Program-made: the position numbers and the translations under genes
DNA from: Schistosoma haematobium
Lineage: Eukaryota > Platyhelminthes > Trematoda > Strigeidida > Schistosomatidae
Direction: 5' to 3'
DNA: 64,000 nt
NCBI RefSeq assembly: GCF_000699445.3
Contig: NC_067198.1
Location: 33,136,536 to 33,200,535, forward strand
Notes under the pieces: model-generated
The model's database searches: none
What the model saw: only the letters and a program-made list of their open reading frames with translations
Told to the model about the DNA's origin: nothing
Part shown: positions 10,723 through 21,816 of the stretch, one piece after another
Layout: each line of letters begins with the position of its first letter
How positions within the stretch are numbered: the first letter of the stretch is position 1

Positions 10723-13700
10723 ATGTCTGTTTCGCAACGCTTTTTTCTGTTCGCAAAGGTTTGTCTTCCCACTGTTCACTACTAAACTCACCAGAGTTTC
10801 AGACCACAGCTATGTAGTCGGTCACTTAAGACATCTAGCTCTGTCTTTGGCACTAAAATGACTGTTAGGGATGCCCTCAATTCTGCTATGCGTGAAGAAC
10901 TGGAACGGGATAAAGATGTTATTATTCTAGGCGAGGAAGTTGCTGAATATGACGGTGCCTACAAAGTATGATATCATGGCATCGAAAGTTTAGTTTGCCA
11001 GGTTACGAAAGGTCTTTGGAAGATGTTTGGAGATAGTCGTGTCATGGATACACCGATAACAGAGGTATAGAGTTTTACCTAGGGCACTTATTTCACTTGT
11101 AATTTTTAGATGGGGTTTGCTGGAATTGCTGTTGGAGCAGCTATGGCTGGCCTGAAGCCTATATGTGAATTCATGACTTTTAATTTCGCTATGCAGGCTA
11201 TAGACCAAATAATCAATTCTGCTGCAAAATCATCGTACATGTCCGCTGGACTAGTGAGTAAAACAGTTTTGTGTTTTCTCCTCAACTGTCATGTCTAACT
11301 TTTTTGTGTTTAACTAAGTGCTTCAAGCGTTTGAGCTTTTATTGTGAGGCTGGGCTACACGTTTATTTATTTTTGATAAACAGTTCGCTTAATGAATGGC
11401 TTAATAAATTACTTCTGTAATTTGCAACATTAGTACATTCGTTATTCCTCTTTGATTTTCAGTCTCAGATCTTTTTTCGTTTACTACCTTATTGTGTTCA
11501 CTTGGATCAATAATCAACTGTTCATTAAGGAAAAAAGATTGCGTTTTGAGTGCTTAATAAAAAATCCTATATATGTGCAATAGTAACTGATATTAGTAAT
11601 TGCTACTTTTCAATTATCCAATGCTAATGTACTCAATCTGTTTAGTCATGGGTTTAAAAGTCTCTGAATCTTATAACTTTAACTAAAAGTTTGATTACCC
11701 AGGTAGAGAATGGCAACTTTTGACATGGTAAAACTGCTTTAAAAAGACCAATATTTGTTTATTCTACTTTTAAATCGAACCACGACAATTTCTCTACTGT
11801 ACTTTTTATGAGCATATTACTACTAGTCATATGTGGGACACCATACGGATATTTTTTGCCTGTAATTCATTTTTCGCGAATACCTGACTCATTAAGTTTA
11901 TTGGAGTGTAAATATTTGGGACTTTATGTACATATTTTAATTTCCCTCAAGTTGAGTAGTCATGGATCTTGTTAAATTGTTTTGTGTGGATATTTTCGTG
12001 GTATTCGTCAACCAAACAAGCTGTACCATGCCTCACAGCGCTCTTCACAATTCAATGTTATTAGGAAATCAAATCATACAATTCGGAACATATTCTGTCC
12101 GGTGTACAGTAACTTATTCCTCATACTTCAAGTGATCATCAGATTTATTAAGTAAACTGTCAGTTAAAACAATCTGACATAATACCGTAACACGGTATTT
12201 AAGAGTACAATCTGATTAAATTTATTCTACATCCAGAAAGTTACTCAGAACTCTACGAATAACACAGGAAATCAGAGTTACCGGTTCTGTTGTTGAATAT
12301 TGTAATCAGTAACTCCATAGTGGCTTTGACCTTGATGTGGTGATCATGTTTGGATCATCAAGTTATATTAGATGGAGTACTGACTTCTTGGGGTACTGTA
12401 CACTAGTCAAATTAGTTAGAAAGCTCCAAACATCTGATGGCTTTTAGATAAGCTCCCAACTTCTAAACAACACACTACTCAATTCATATAAGAGATTAGA
12501 CGGACGGCACTCATAATTTTGTATGGGTAAATATAATAATTAGAAGTATTTGAATTAATGTACTAAGAATTCCCGAAATAGCTCAATTTAAGGCAGTTAG
12601 AAGTAGTTGAGTACGAGTGAAACTATTGTATTTGGAATCCGTAGTCAGCGAGCACTGAAGTACAAAGGAATCATTGTTTCATTCAAATTTCAGTCAGTCA
12701 GCTACAACGTAGGATCAGGCATACATATGCATCGGTCCAAGTTGCCATACCTCATTAAGACAACAAGATGAACACCGGATTCATAGTAGTTAATTCAGTG
12801 GTGGTAATATACAAAAGAAAGATTGCATATCAGGACACAGTACAGAAAGAAAGAAAGATATGAAGCGATTTTGATCTCATAGTTTAAGGGAAAACAGAGA
12901 GTGTATAGACCGACGCCATTGTGATCGATTCTGAGCCATGCCACCCAGAGTCTCCGATCATTGGTTACGATAGTCACGCGGACTCCAACCAAGTAGTCTT
13001 CATCTACCAGCATGACTCAGATCAGAAGTTTGTAACTTCAAGCCCTGATGACACGTTTTGGTTCGGTCGCCCCTAACTTCCTTCCAACCATCCCCATCAC
13101 TAGTCAGCATTGCGCGTCGTTTTCAGGTGTACGCAACACGTGGCCCAACTATCTCAGTCGATGAAGATTTAAAACCTCATCAACTGATTTACTATAATTC
13201 CCTTATACCTTGCGTCTAACCTCATGATTACGTACTCGATTATCCCAGCAGATGAAAGCAATATTTCTAAGGCATCTGTGATCAAATACTAGTATCTTAG
13301 GGGTATCTTCTACTCTTAATGGCCACGCTTCGCAGACGTAAATTAGAAAAGAACGAACTTCCGCGCAGTATACTCATCCTTTTATTGATAGACGAAAATC
13401 TCGCCTTCGCCATGGGTGACGCAAGTTGGCAAAAGCCAAACGAGCTTTTTGAATCCGTGCTGAAATTTTATCAGACACCGACCCATTATGGTTGATCATA
13501 CTTCCAAGGTAAGTGAAGTTGTCAACGCGTTCGACCACTTCATTCCCTATCCTTAGTTCAGGTGTTGATGCAGACCAGTCCTGAAGCAACAACTTGCACT
13601 TAGAGGGAGAGAAGCGCATTCCAAACATTCTGGCATTGTTGCTCAGTGCTACCAGAAGACTCTGCATTTCGTCAGCGTCTTCACCAAACAGGACTATGTC

Positions 13701-15405
13701 ATCTGGGTATTCTAGGTCGATAAGTAGACCTCCTGGTAGATCAATGCCCGAAAACTCAGTAAACGAGAACGTTATTTCCATCAGTAGGTTTATGATGAAG
13801 TTAAACAAAAATGGAGAAAGTGGACAGCCTTGACGGAAACCACTTGAGGTTGCAAAAGCAGATGACAGTTCGCAATAAGCTCTGACTCGACTGGTGGTGC
13901 TCGAGTAAAGAGCCTTCACAAGGTTTATGTACTTCTGAGGTACGCCTTTCAATGACAGGCACTGCCACAGAATCTCACGGTCTACGGAGTCAAATGCTGC
14001 TTTTAAGTCAAGAAAGACCACCATTGTTGGATATCGATAAGTATGCCTGTGTTCTCGAATCTGATGAATGGTGAGTATTTAGTCGATGCAGCTATGAGCA
14101 GGTCTGAAGCCAGCCTGAAGAGGGAAGTTGATTATGAATACAGTGGTTTTGAGTGCTGTTAGAAGTATGAGGGCGGTTATCACTTCCCGGTCGCCCACAC
14201 CGTGGAAGGGTTCTCCTGGAGTCACCTGAAAATGAGATTGGATTAGAGGTGGTTCTAGTGACCTGAAAGCGTGACCTCAGTGCCCAAAGTACAAATGCTT
14301 GAAGTCGGTAACACATGACCTTTTTATGAGTAACTTTCCTGTTAGTTCCGTACTTGTTGAGACCTTCCCGTCGGAGATGGATATGCGTGGGATAAGGCGA
14401 TGTGTACATTTTTAGGGTCGACCTTTCCTAACCCCACCCCTCCTTTTGGGAAGGCAGCATCGCTGTCATGCTGGTTGTCTGAAGGAAACACGTTACTGCT
14501 GTCACACCTCTGTACATTCAGCAGTACGACTTCGCCCTCAGACCTTGTGTTACCTGCTTTTAGTCTTACCGCTCTTCAACCGACCTGTCTTGCATAGTAG
14601 GACCTTGAGAAACGACTGTTCCAGCCAGTATAGCTCGACTGATTCAAGCCTGACCACCACGTCAAGGTTACAACAACGGTCGGATCCTTCAAATACCACA
14701 GTGAATCGACATTCAGGCACTAAATAACAGCTCACTGATTTGGCTTCTGTCGTAAATCATCCTTTGGTTAATATTAGTCTTTGATCAAAGAAGTTTCTCG
14801 TTTTGTTTCGTTAGGCATATCAATAAACTTCTACTTTAGACTGCTTATTAAAGTTATCGGTTTTAAAGAACAGTAGCTTTAAAACCTGGTTACAAATTAC
14901 CTAAAAAAGTGCTTATTTATATTGTGCTTAACAGTTATCATAATGGAAATATTTGGTTTCTAAAAGAATGAGATAATTTATGAACATTAATCTAATGTGA
15001 ATAACTTTTTTAGTTTTGAATTTCTTTGTGTGGTTTTGTGGAGAGCCTATGGAATTTCGAAGTTGCTATCATCTCATTCCTGAGCTTTCATTTTCGAATA
15101 AATTACTGTGCTGTTTCACAATATTGCTTTCAGTTACGTTGCCTACGAAACAAAACTAATCACGTCATTGAAAAAATAACAATCCAAGTCATTATATCAT
15201 TTCTGTTTCTTATGTTTTCTAGGTGTCAGTCCCAATTGTTTTCAGAGGGCCGAATGGATGCTCTGCTGGCGTCGCCGCCCAGCATAGTCAGGATTACGGT
15301 GCGTGGTACGCTAGTTGCCCTGGTCTTAAAGTTCTGGCTCCCTACAATTGTGAAGATTGTCGAGGTCTCCTGAAATCGGCCATACGTGATCCGGATCCAG
15401 GTAAG

Positions 15406-15455
<50 letters not shown>

Positions 15456-18400
15456 TTCGTAAGTTCTGTTTTTACCTGGTACAAACAATCTACTGTTTAC
15501 TGCTAAAGTCTAGCTAGCTCAAACATTATAGCATAGGTAGTTGAGCGGGAATATATCTATATATAAGTGTGTTCAGATCAGAATTTATTTATTTCAACAC
15601 ATAGATATTGGCACAAAAAGGCACCAAATACATATGCGCCACACAAATCTCATTCGATATATGTGAGGGCTGTGATACTGCCCGGGTGCCCAAACCGAAG
15701 CAGGTGGTTTTCTTAGGGGGCCACTCCCCGAGCCTTCGACCTGAGGGTCTGATCCACAAGGCAGTGGAGCATCGTAAGGAGATGCAGTCCCATAGTAGCC
15801 AGTGACCAACAATTGGTTCATACGCCATTTGTTCCAGCAGGATACTGGAGCCCATATGCACCATTGGTTTGAAATCCGGTTAAAGCGCCGGACATTCGCT
15901 TTTCGTCCTCTCATTTTCGTAAACAACACCCCCTCAGGTAGAAGGCAGTGAATAGGGCTTCCCTGGCAGAGGTTATATACGCGTGGCCATGTGAGAGCAT
16001 TTCGAGAGGGAGAGCGGACTCTCCCCACTCTCGGCTGTACCAGGGCATTTGGGGGCATTGCCAACCGTACTTGTGGTCCAGAGGTAGTGTAATGGTCCTT
16101 TCGGTCGGCTAGTTGAATTAAAAGGTTAAAAAGTTGTTCTTCAATAATGCAGTTTATTTATCAAGTATAGGGTTTTGTACTCAGATTCACGGCTCCTAGC
16201 CCTTGTCTGGTGATCTTATGAACTACATTAGTCAGACCAATCTCTGTTACTCAAGAAATATTTCGTTGCTTGCAGATCATAGGGAATGTTTTTAGGATTC
16301 TCTAGAAGTGAGTTAAGTAAATCAACGTTTGATCTTGTTGGAAATAAATTGCGAATGAATCTACACGGGCATATTTCACAATCTTTATCCTATCAATGTT
16401 CATTAATAACAATTTGCTTGAAGTTTATTTCGATTTTATTTTTACTGAAGTACTAGATTGATATAATTCCATTATTATTCTGACATTTATTTCCTCATAT
16501 ATCAGTGGTTCATTTGGAGAGCGAATTATTATATGGACAGTCATTTGATGTTTCAGACGAAGCATTGTCTTCAGACTTCTTGCTTCCTATAGGTCAAGCT
16601 AAAGTTGAAAGGGAAGGTGAGCCTCTTTCTTTTTCTTTTTCCGTCCTTATTCTTTGATTCAGCATTAGATTCTCACTGTTGGTGCATGAGTATTTACTAA
16701 TTGCTAATATATGACTTTAAAATGTGTTAGTTGTATATCTATTATACAACTCCATTACTTTGTATTTCAACTTTTCTAGTAGTTTTCATTCGCCCATTGT
16801 TTTTCTTACAACTTTACTTATGTCCTACATTTTCGTCTTTAACCACCTTACAAAAACGTAAAATTTAATGTGATGTTGCTTTATAAACAAACAAAGTAAA
16901 CCAGGACAAGAAAGAGAAGTGTTTAACCCCACACTTTTTTAAAGCTACCACATTTTGAAGTAAAAGAAATATTTGGCATCAAGAGAGGGAAAAATATATG
17001 AATGCAAATAGGAAAAACAGGAGTGCAATATGGAGTAAATACATGTAGTGTTATACGGTTCCTAAGATTTAATGCAGTATCAAGAATAAATTTACGCATG
17101 TCATTATCGTCAGTTGTTCAGCACTTCGACTTTGGATCCCAATTCATAACAACTACCAGTAATCTCAAAACTAATTTCTTATTTCATTCTTGTCACCCTT
17201 TGATTTTTATAGTTCAATCTTACTAATGATTATATTTCGTTTATTGGTTGCGTAACTTGTGTAACGTATGTCTTAAGCACCTCAGTGTGCATAAGTTAAC
17301 AACTATAGATGACTAATTACCAAGATCTTTATGCTCCATCTCTATATTACTCACTCAGTACTTTACAGTAACTCGCGATTAAATACTTCTCGCCAACTCA
17401 TATCTTCAACCAAAGTAATTCAAAATTAAAGCGTAAAGCCATCCTGTACTCATTTCTCGTGATATTTATAATACGGTTATGACGAAAAGCATAAATTATT
17501 TTCTGTCCATCAATAACAGATGTGATCTAAAAAAAATCTATTATTCTTTTCACAATAATGTGAAGAGTTTGTTATTGAAATACGCTATTTACAGGCATTG
17601 GATATATTAAGCTGACAAGGAAAGGATGTGGCTATTAAAAATAATTGATGCAACCCCGCGATCAAGCATAGTTCCATGGATATAGATTTTAGAAAAACTT
17701 TCTGTGAGGGGCTTTCAATAGTGATTCGCTACTCTAACCGAAGCAGTTAGTCCTGAGTCCGAACTCGTATATGCTGTTTATAAAGCAAATACTTCAATGA
17801 CAAGTCTATCGCTTGATCATATATAAGTTTCGATTTACTAATTATGGCTTTTCACTTATCTTTTTCTGATTCTGATATGTGAATTTATGCATCCTATAAT
17901 ATAAAAAAACAGTAGTATTAAGCGGCTAGATAATGACTCAGCTATGGAGCACATAATTTTTGATGTCTTTGTCAGGCTAGGTGTTTCTGTGTATCGTAGA
18001 TGGGATTTATTAGGAAGCAATATTTAGAGCCGTTAATCAGTAATATCCGTTGTTGGTTATGAAATTTTATTGATTCCACCTTTATGGTAGAGGAAATCTA
18101 TTGTTTTCCAACACTTTGCGTATGGGGGAAAAACTAAACCTGTACATAAATAACATTCATTAATAGTAACTACCGTATACGTCACTTCCTCGCAAATCTT
18201 GGTTGTATAAATACTAATATCTTTGACACTTAAAATGATATTATAGAATTGTATTGCTTATGGTGTTTACGTGCAGTATGTTTCCTTCACTCGTTTTTTA
18301 CATTTTTAGAATGAGAGAATTTAGTCGAAGTTGGATTATCAGATACTTTCTTTACTGTCTCTAATTAATTAAATATGTGCGTGGTCCAAAAGTTGATCAC

Positions 18401-21028
18401 AGTTAAAAATATTTGCAGAAGAAAAGTCCTCCACATGGCAGTAGGAAGTTTTGGAAAGAAATATTCACAATAGCCCAGAGACGACAAAGCTTATGTTGGA
18501 TCAGGCTTTTGAGGTTTAGAATGTTTAGGGAATCGTAAATTTAAGGTGACTATACATGTAGTAACTTTTGTTCTCCTTAAACTTTAAGGATAATTTCTTA
18601 CTTTGCCGTGTAACTCAAATACCCATTTAAGTTTATTTTGGTGTGTTAGAATTTTGTTTTGGAATTAACCTCATTGCTAAATTTGATCAAAATCCTCTAT
18701 TTGTGAAGCTGTTCTCTCATATCTTAAAAGTTTTCATAAATGTCCACGTTTTTGTTTTAAAATATGTCCTTTTTATAAATGTTTGTAGGAGAAACGTCAT
18801 TTGTCTTTCAAAACAATTGGTTTTGTTAAAAAAATTTCGATAGTAGCGTGACAAACAGAGTTGATATACGATGCATAATAGATGTTTGTGCAATAGATTT
18901 CTAACAGTTTTGTCACGCATTTGTTAAAGTATTGTAGATAAGAATTATGCATGGTAATTTGAAATGTAAAGAGAGAAAAGCGAATGTTATGAATCGTGTA
19001 TTCAACGTTCTACATACTTACTGGTCGTTTTTTGTATTTTAATTTATAGGGAAAGATGTCACTCTCGTTAGTTACAGTTTAGGTGTGGGTACTTGCCTTG
19101 CCGCTGCTGAAGAATTATCAAAACTAGGTATCAGTGCCGAGGTATGCAAGAAATGTTTCATCGTTTTTCTTTGGTAATCCGTGTGTAGAATAATTTTCAA
19201 TGAGTTTTTCCTCAACCACTCACTTATATAATTCCGTGATTCAAACTTTTATATCGTTCTTCTTTTTTCTAGTCTTTTCAGATGAACCAGACAGTTTATA
19301 ATTTTGAAATACAGATCATGACAGATAGGTTTTAGGTCCAATTAATGGTAGTTATTAAGATGTCCAAAAGTCATAAGAAGGTACAGAACGTATTTATCTG
19401 TAATATTGTGGTCGATTTTAAGTCATTTCAGTTTGTTTCCGGCCACTAGTTTCTGTCATCTTGAATACTCCAACTCTCATCATATTTGAACAGGTTATAT
19501 GTGGGGCTGTGACTACATAATTTAGAACTAATTTCCAACCAGTGGACGATAAGTTTGGACTACTGTCCAAGTTTAACTGGCCAGTCACTGCATAGTATAT
19601 TTTGCTTATAGGTCAATTAATACAATCTGGTTCATGTGTTTTTGAGTTGTCCTTTTATTTTCTTGACACTGTAAGGTAGACTTTAATATATCGGACATAT
19701 TCTATTCTTTTTTTCCTTATTTTAGGTAATTAATTTGCGTTCCTTGCGGCCAATGGATGAAGAAACAATATTTCAATCCGTTAAAAAGACACATTATTTA
19801 GTAACCGTAGAAAATGGTTGGCCTGTATGTGGTATTGGTGCTGAAATATGTGCTCGCGTCATGGAAAGTAAGTTTAGTACCCATTGTAAATATATTATTC
19901 CATTCATATCCTTTCTGAAAACTTCAGGATACTAGGTTTCTTTTAAATCACGTTTTCGGATTTTATATTAAATTTTGCAATAAAGTGCACCGTAAACATT
20001 CACCATAATCAAAATTGAGAGTAAGTCTGAGAAAATCATCAACCTACTGTAAGATAATAAAAATATTTATTCTTTTCTATTTGATGTTTGAATAATTGAA
20101 GCTTTTTGTTAGATTAATGACTTCATGATTAAGAAGACAACTCAGATTTTATCCAATTAAGTTACAGATGCAAACACTGCTCTATCTGATTGATTCAATT
20201 TCGAAAATAGAGTACCAGTATCATTAGTTTTTACATAACTAAATTGTAATTCTTAGTATGTACTTAATAAAAATGAGTTGCATTCGTTGAGTTAGTAAAT
20301 TCACTGTTTCATGACCTCAGAAGTTATTGTCATGATCATTTAATTAAATGGAATGGCAAAGCTTCAGTTATATCATTTTATTCGTTATGGCAAATTTGCT
20401 TACGACTGCTTTTGAATATTTCAGCCAATTATCGTATTACAAATTTCTTACTAATATTTAGACTTTGAATATTGTTGGTTCAGGGATATTTAATTCACTT
20501 GTGACATTTTCATTAAACAATTACTTAATAACTCAGTAAGATTTATACTTTGAATTGACTTGTTTATAATTTTAACTGACGCTCCACTAAACAAAGTTAG
20601 ATGTAAGAAATCATTCGTGAGGGGTATCAGAATCAGTCACCTGTTTTTGTGAATGGTGCTAGCTTTCCTACCAGTCTATGGTCAAATAATCCAAATTATT
20701 AGGCTTTAATCTCAATCTATAAGATGATAGAACAATGTTGGAGGCTGTATGCACAAGCAGTCATTACAATTTAATTTATAACTTGTTGCTCCAATATTTT
20801 GTTACCATTATATATATAGTTTATATTTAAAATATTACGAACTAAACATTTTGCCTTTATATTTTATGAATTTTTTTAGCGGATACTTTCAACTATTTAG
20901 ATGCTCCAGTTTTACGAGTGACTGGCGCAGATATTCCTATGCCATATGCTCAAAATCTGGAGCGTGCTTCTTATCCTGATACACATAATATTGTAACTAC
21001 TGTAAAAATGGTTAAGAATATTCAGTGA
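10723..21028 (+). CDS. PDHB: Pyruvate dehydrogenase E1 subunit beta, mitochondrial
   Basis: Nine exons: 10723-10758, 10795-10965, 11002-11064, 11110-11253, 15223-15400, 16506-16616, 19050-19141, 19726-19867, 20880-21028. All junctions are GT/AG and phases agree; the total is 361 aa against 359 for human PDHB. E1 beta pairs with E1 alpha to form the thiamine-diphosphate-dependent decarboxylase of the pyruvate dehydrogenase complex in the mitochondrial matrix. Residues 1 to about 33 (starting [12 protein letters not shown]) are Arg/Ser-rich and lack acidic residues, as in a targeting peptide. The mature part starts [11 protein letters not shown]. The cofactor-activating Glu is the last residue of exon 3 (TPITE, followed by MGFAGIAVG). 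Other family blocks are [27 protein letters not shown] and [16 protein letters not shown] lies at 21252. The start was chosen because exon 1 supplies an in-frame Met and presequence; the small exon 1 is the least certain part. Confidence 0.95.
10759..10794 (+). other. 36-nt micro-intron 1 of PDHB
   Basis: It starts GTTTGT and ends ACCAG, with an ACTAAACT-like branch region. It contains an in-frame TAA (10783-10785), so it must be removed for the presequence to join the enzyme body. Removal keeps the frame. Confidence 0.75.
10966..11001 (+). other. 36-nt micro-intron 2 of PDHB
   Basis: It starts GTATGA and ends GCCAG, lying between GAYK and [11 protein letters not shown], which are contiguous (GAYKVSRGLWK) in animal PDHB. 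The intron reading contains stops. The third intron (11065-11109) is only 45 nt. Confidence 0.9.
11254..12829. other. Left part of PDHB intron 4
   Basis: AT-rich intronic sequence before the RTE-like insertion. No exon or repeat that I recognise. Confidence 0.5.
12830..14125 (-). pseudogene. RTE-like non-LTR retrotransposon RT fragment
   Basis: The minus strand encodes [12 protein letters not shown] (with one stop after it), then an open stretch of 216 aa (14024-13374) with [44 protein letters not shown] and [12 protein letters not shown]. The last three are RT palm and thumb blocks; the catalytic box reads YPDD instead of YADD. The C-terminal part ([19 protein letters not shown], about 13330-13270, and later EVLNLHRLR) continues with stops and shifts to about 12850. 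It is 5'-truncated near the fingers domain, as is usual for target-primed insertion. It sits in PDHB intron 4, antisense to the gene. A far older relative lies at about 42960-44160. Confidence 0.82.
14156..14673. repeat. 518-bp interspersed repeat, copy 1
   Basis: It aligns without gaps to 54303-54820 with about 17 mismatches by eye (about 97% identity). It abuts the truncated RT fragment to its left. No conserved protein motif was recognised on either strand; open frames of 60-105 aa on both strands look incidental. Confidence 0.85.
14674..15222. other. Right part of PDHB intron 4
   Basis: AT-rich intronic sequence ending in the TTTTCTAG acceptor of exon 5. Nothing else recognised. Confidence 0.5.
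15407..15453. repeat. (TA)n microsatellite at a PDHB donor site
   Basis: About 47 bp of pure TA starting inside the GTAAGTTATA donor context of intron 5. Confidence 0.95.
15590..16115 (-). repeat. GC-richer repeat-like block with 156-aa open frame
   Basis: A block in PDHB intron 5 that is clearly richer in G and C than its surroundings. It holds an uninterrupted minus-strand frame (16064-15594, 156 aa, starting [15 protein letters not shown]) plus a shorter overlapping plus-strand frame. It has no domain I recognise. Composition and sharp edges suggest an inserted repeat rather than a host exon. I cannot show a second copy in this window. Confidence 0.45.
16617..20879. other. PDHB introns 6-8
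   Basis: Intron 6 (16617-19049), intron 7 (19142-19725) and intron 8 (19868-20879) are AT-rich. Apart from splice sites I recognise no repeat or RNA in them. Confidence 0.5.
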
Positions 21029-21816
21029 ACAGTTAGCTTTTTAACTAATTAACTGCCTTTCGTACCGGCAATGCAAGCTACCTACTAGTTTATTATATAA
21101 AATACTCTTTCACTATTGATGCATCTCAGTATACTTGTGATTTGTAAAATTTATTGTGTTCCACTGTTACAACAACTACTAATACTACTTATTTAAATGT
21201 CTAGCAATTTTCCCTCGATTGTTGTTTTGCACAAAATTATATCAGTTAGTCAATAAAGTATTTTTTATTACCTTATTTATATATTTTTAGTTCAAAAAAA
21301 ATCAAGGGCATATAAAATGAGAACAAATAAAAATATCTTCAGAGTTTTTTGTTTGTTGTCTAAATAATTTTTGGAGTTCTGTATAGCTTTCAGAAATCAG
21401 ACTGAGATTTTTCGAAGAAGATATCTTTATAATTCAAAATCTCTGAAACGATAATGATAATAATAACAAAGAAAAATAATAAGATAAACAGGTTTAGCGA
21501 ATAGTTCGCCAATTCATAATTGATCTCTCTACATACCACTCCCTTTAATCTCTTCACACAAGTTTGCGATACGACCGTTTCTATTTCAGCGATTTATCGG
21601 GGTTTTAACTTCAGGTGTGAGATGAGTTGCTTGGAAATTACACTTAACCTTAGTACAACAAAACTTCACTTTATTTCACAAGACACGACAGACTAATAAT
21701 TGTGCTTCAGTTAAATTGATTAGAAACAATCCGCAACGGTAAACAAAAAAACAAAGACATCTTGAGTAGAAAAAAGACAAGATAACCTGTTATTAAATTA
21801 ACAGTAAGTTTGTTAG
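21029..21816. other. Tail-to-tail intergenic region with both polyA signals
   Basis: The PDHB stop ends at 21028 and the LRR-gene stop on the other strand ends at 21817. AATAAA for PDHB lies at 21252. For the minus-strand gene, TTTATT at 21670-21675 gives AATAAA about 142 nt past its stop. The two transcription units could therefore end without overlap. Confidence 0.55.

Noticed and set aside
13594..13833. Plus-strand 79-aa frame
   Set aside because: Antisense shadow of the RTE-like RT domain on the minus strand.
14400..14735. Overlapping 61-93-aa frames on both strands, repeated in part at 54547-54817
   Set aside because: They lie in the 518-bp repeat and overlap each other; no motif and no sign of codon constraint between the two copies.
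15223..15462. Open frame running through the (TA)n repeat
   Set aside because: Its first part is PDHB exon 5; the Tyr/Ile repeat tail is the microsatellite after the splice donor.
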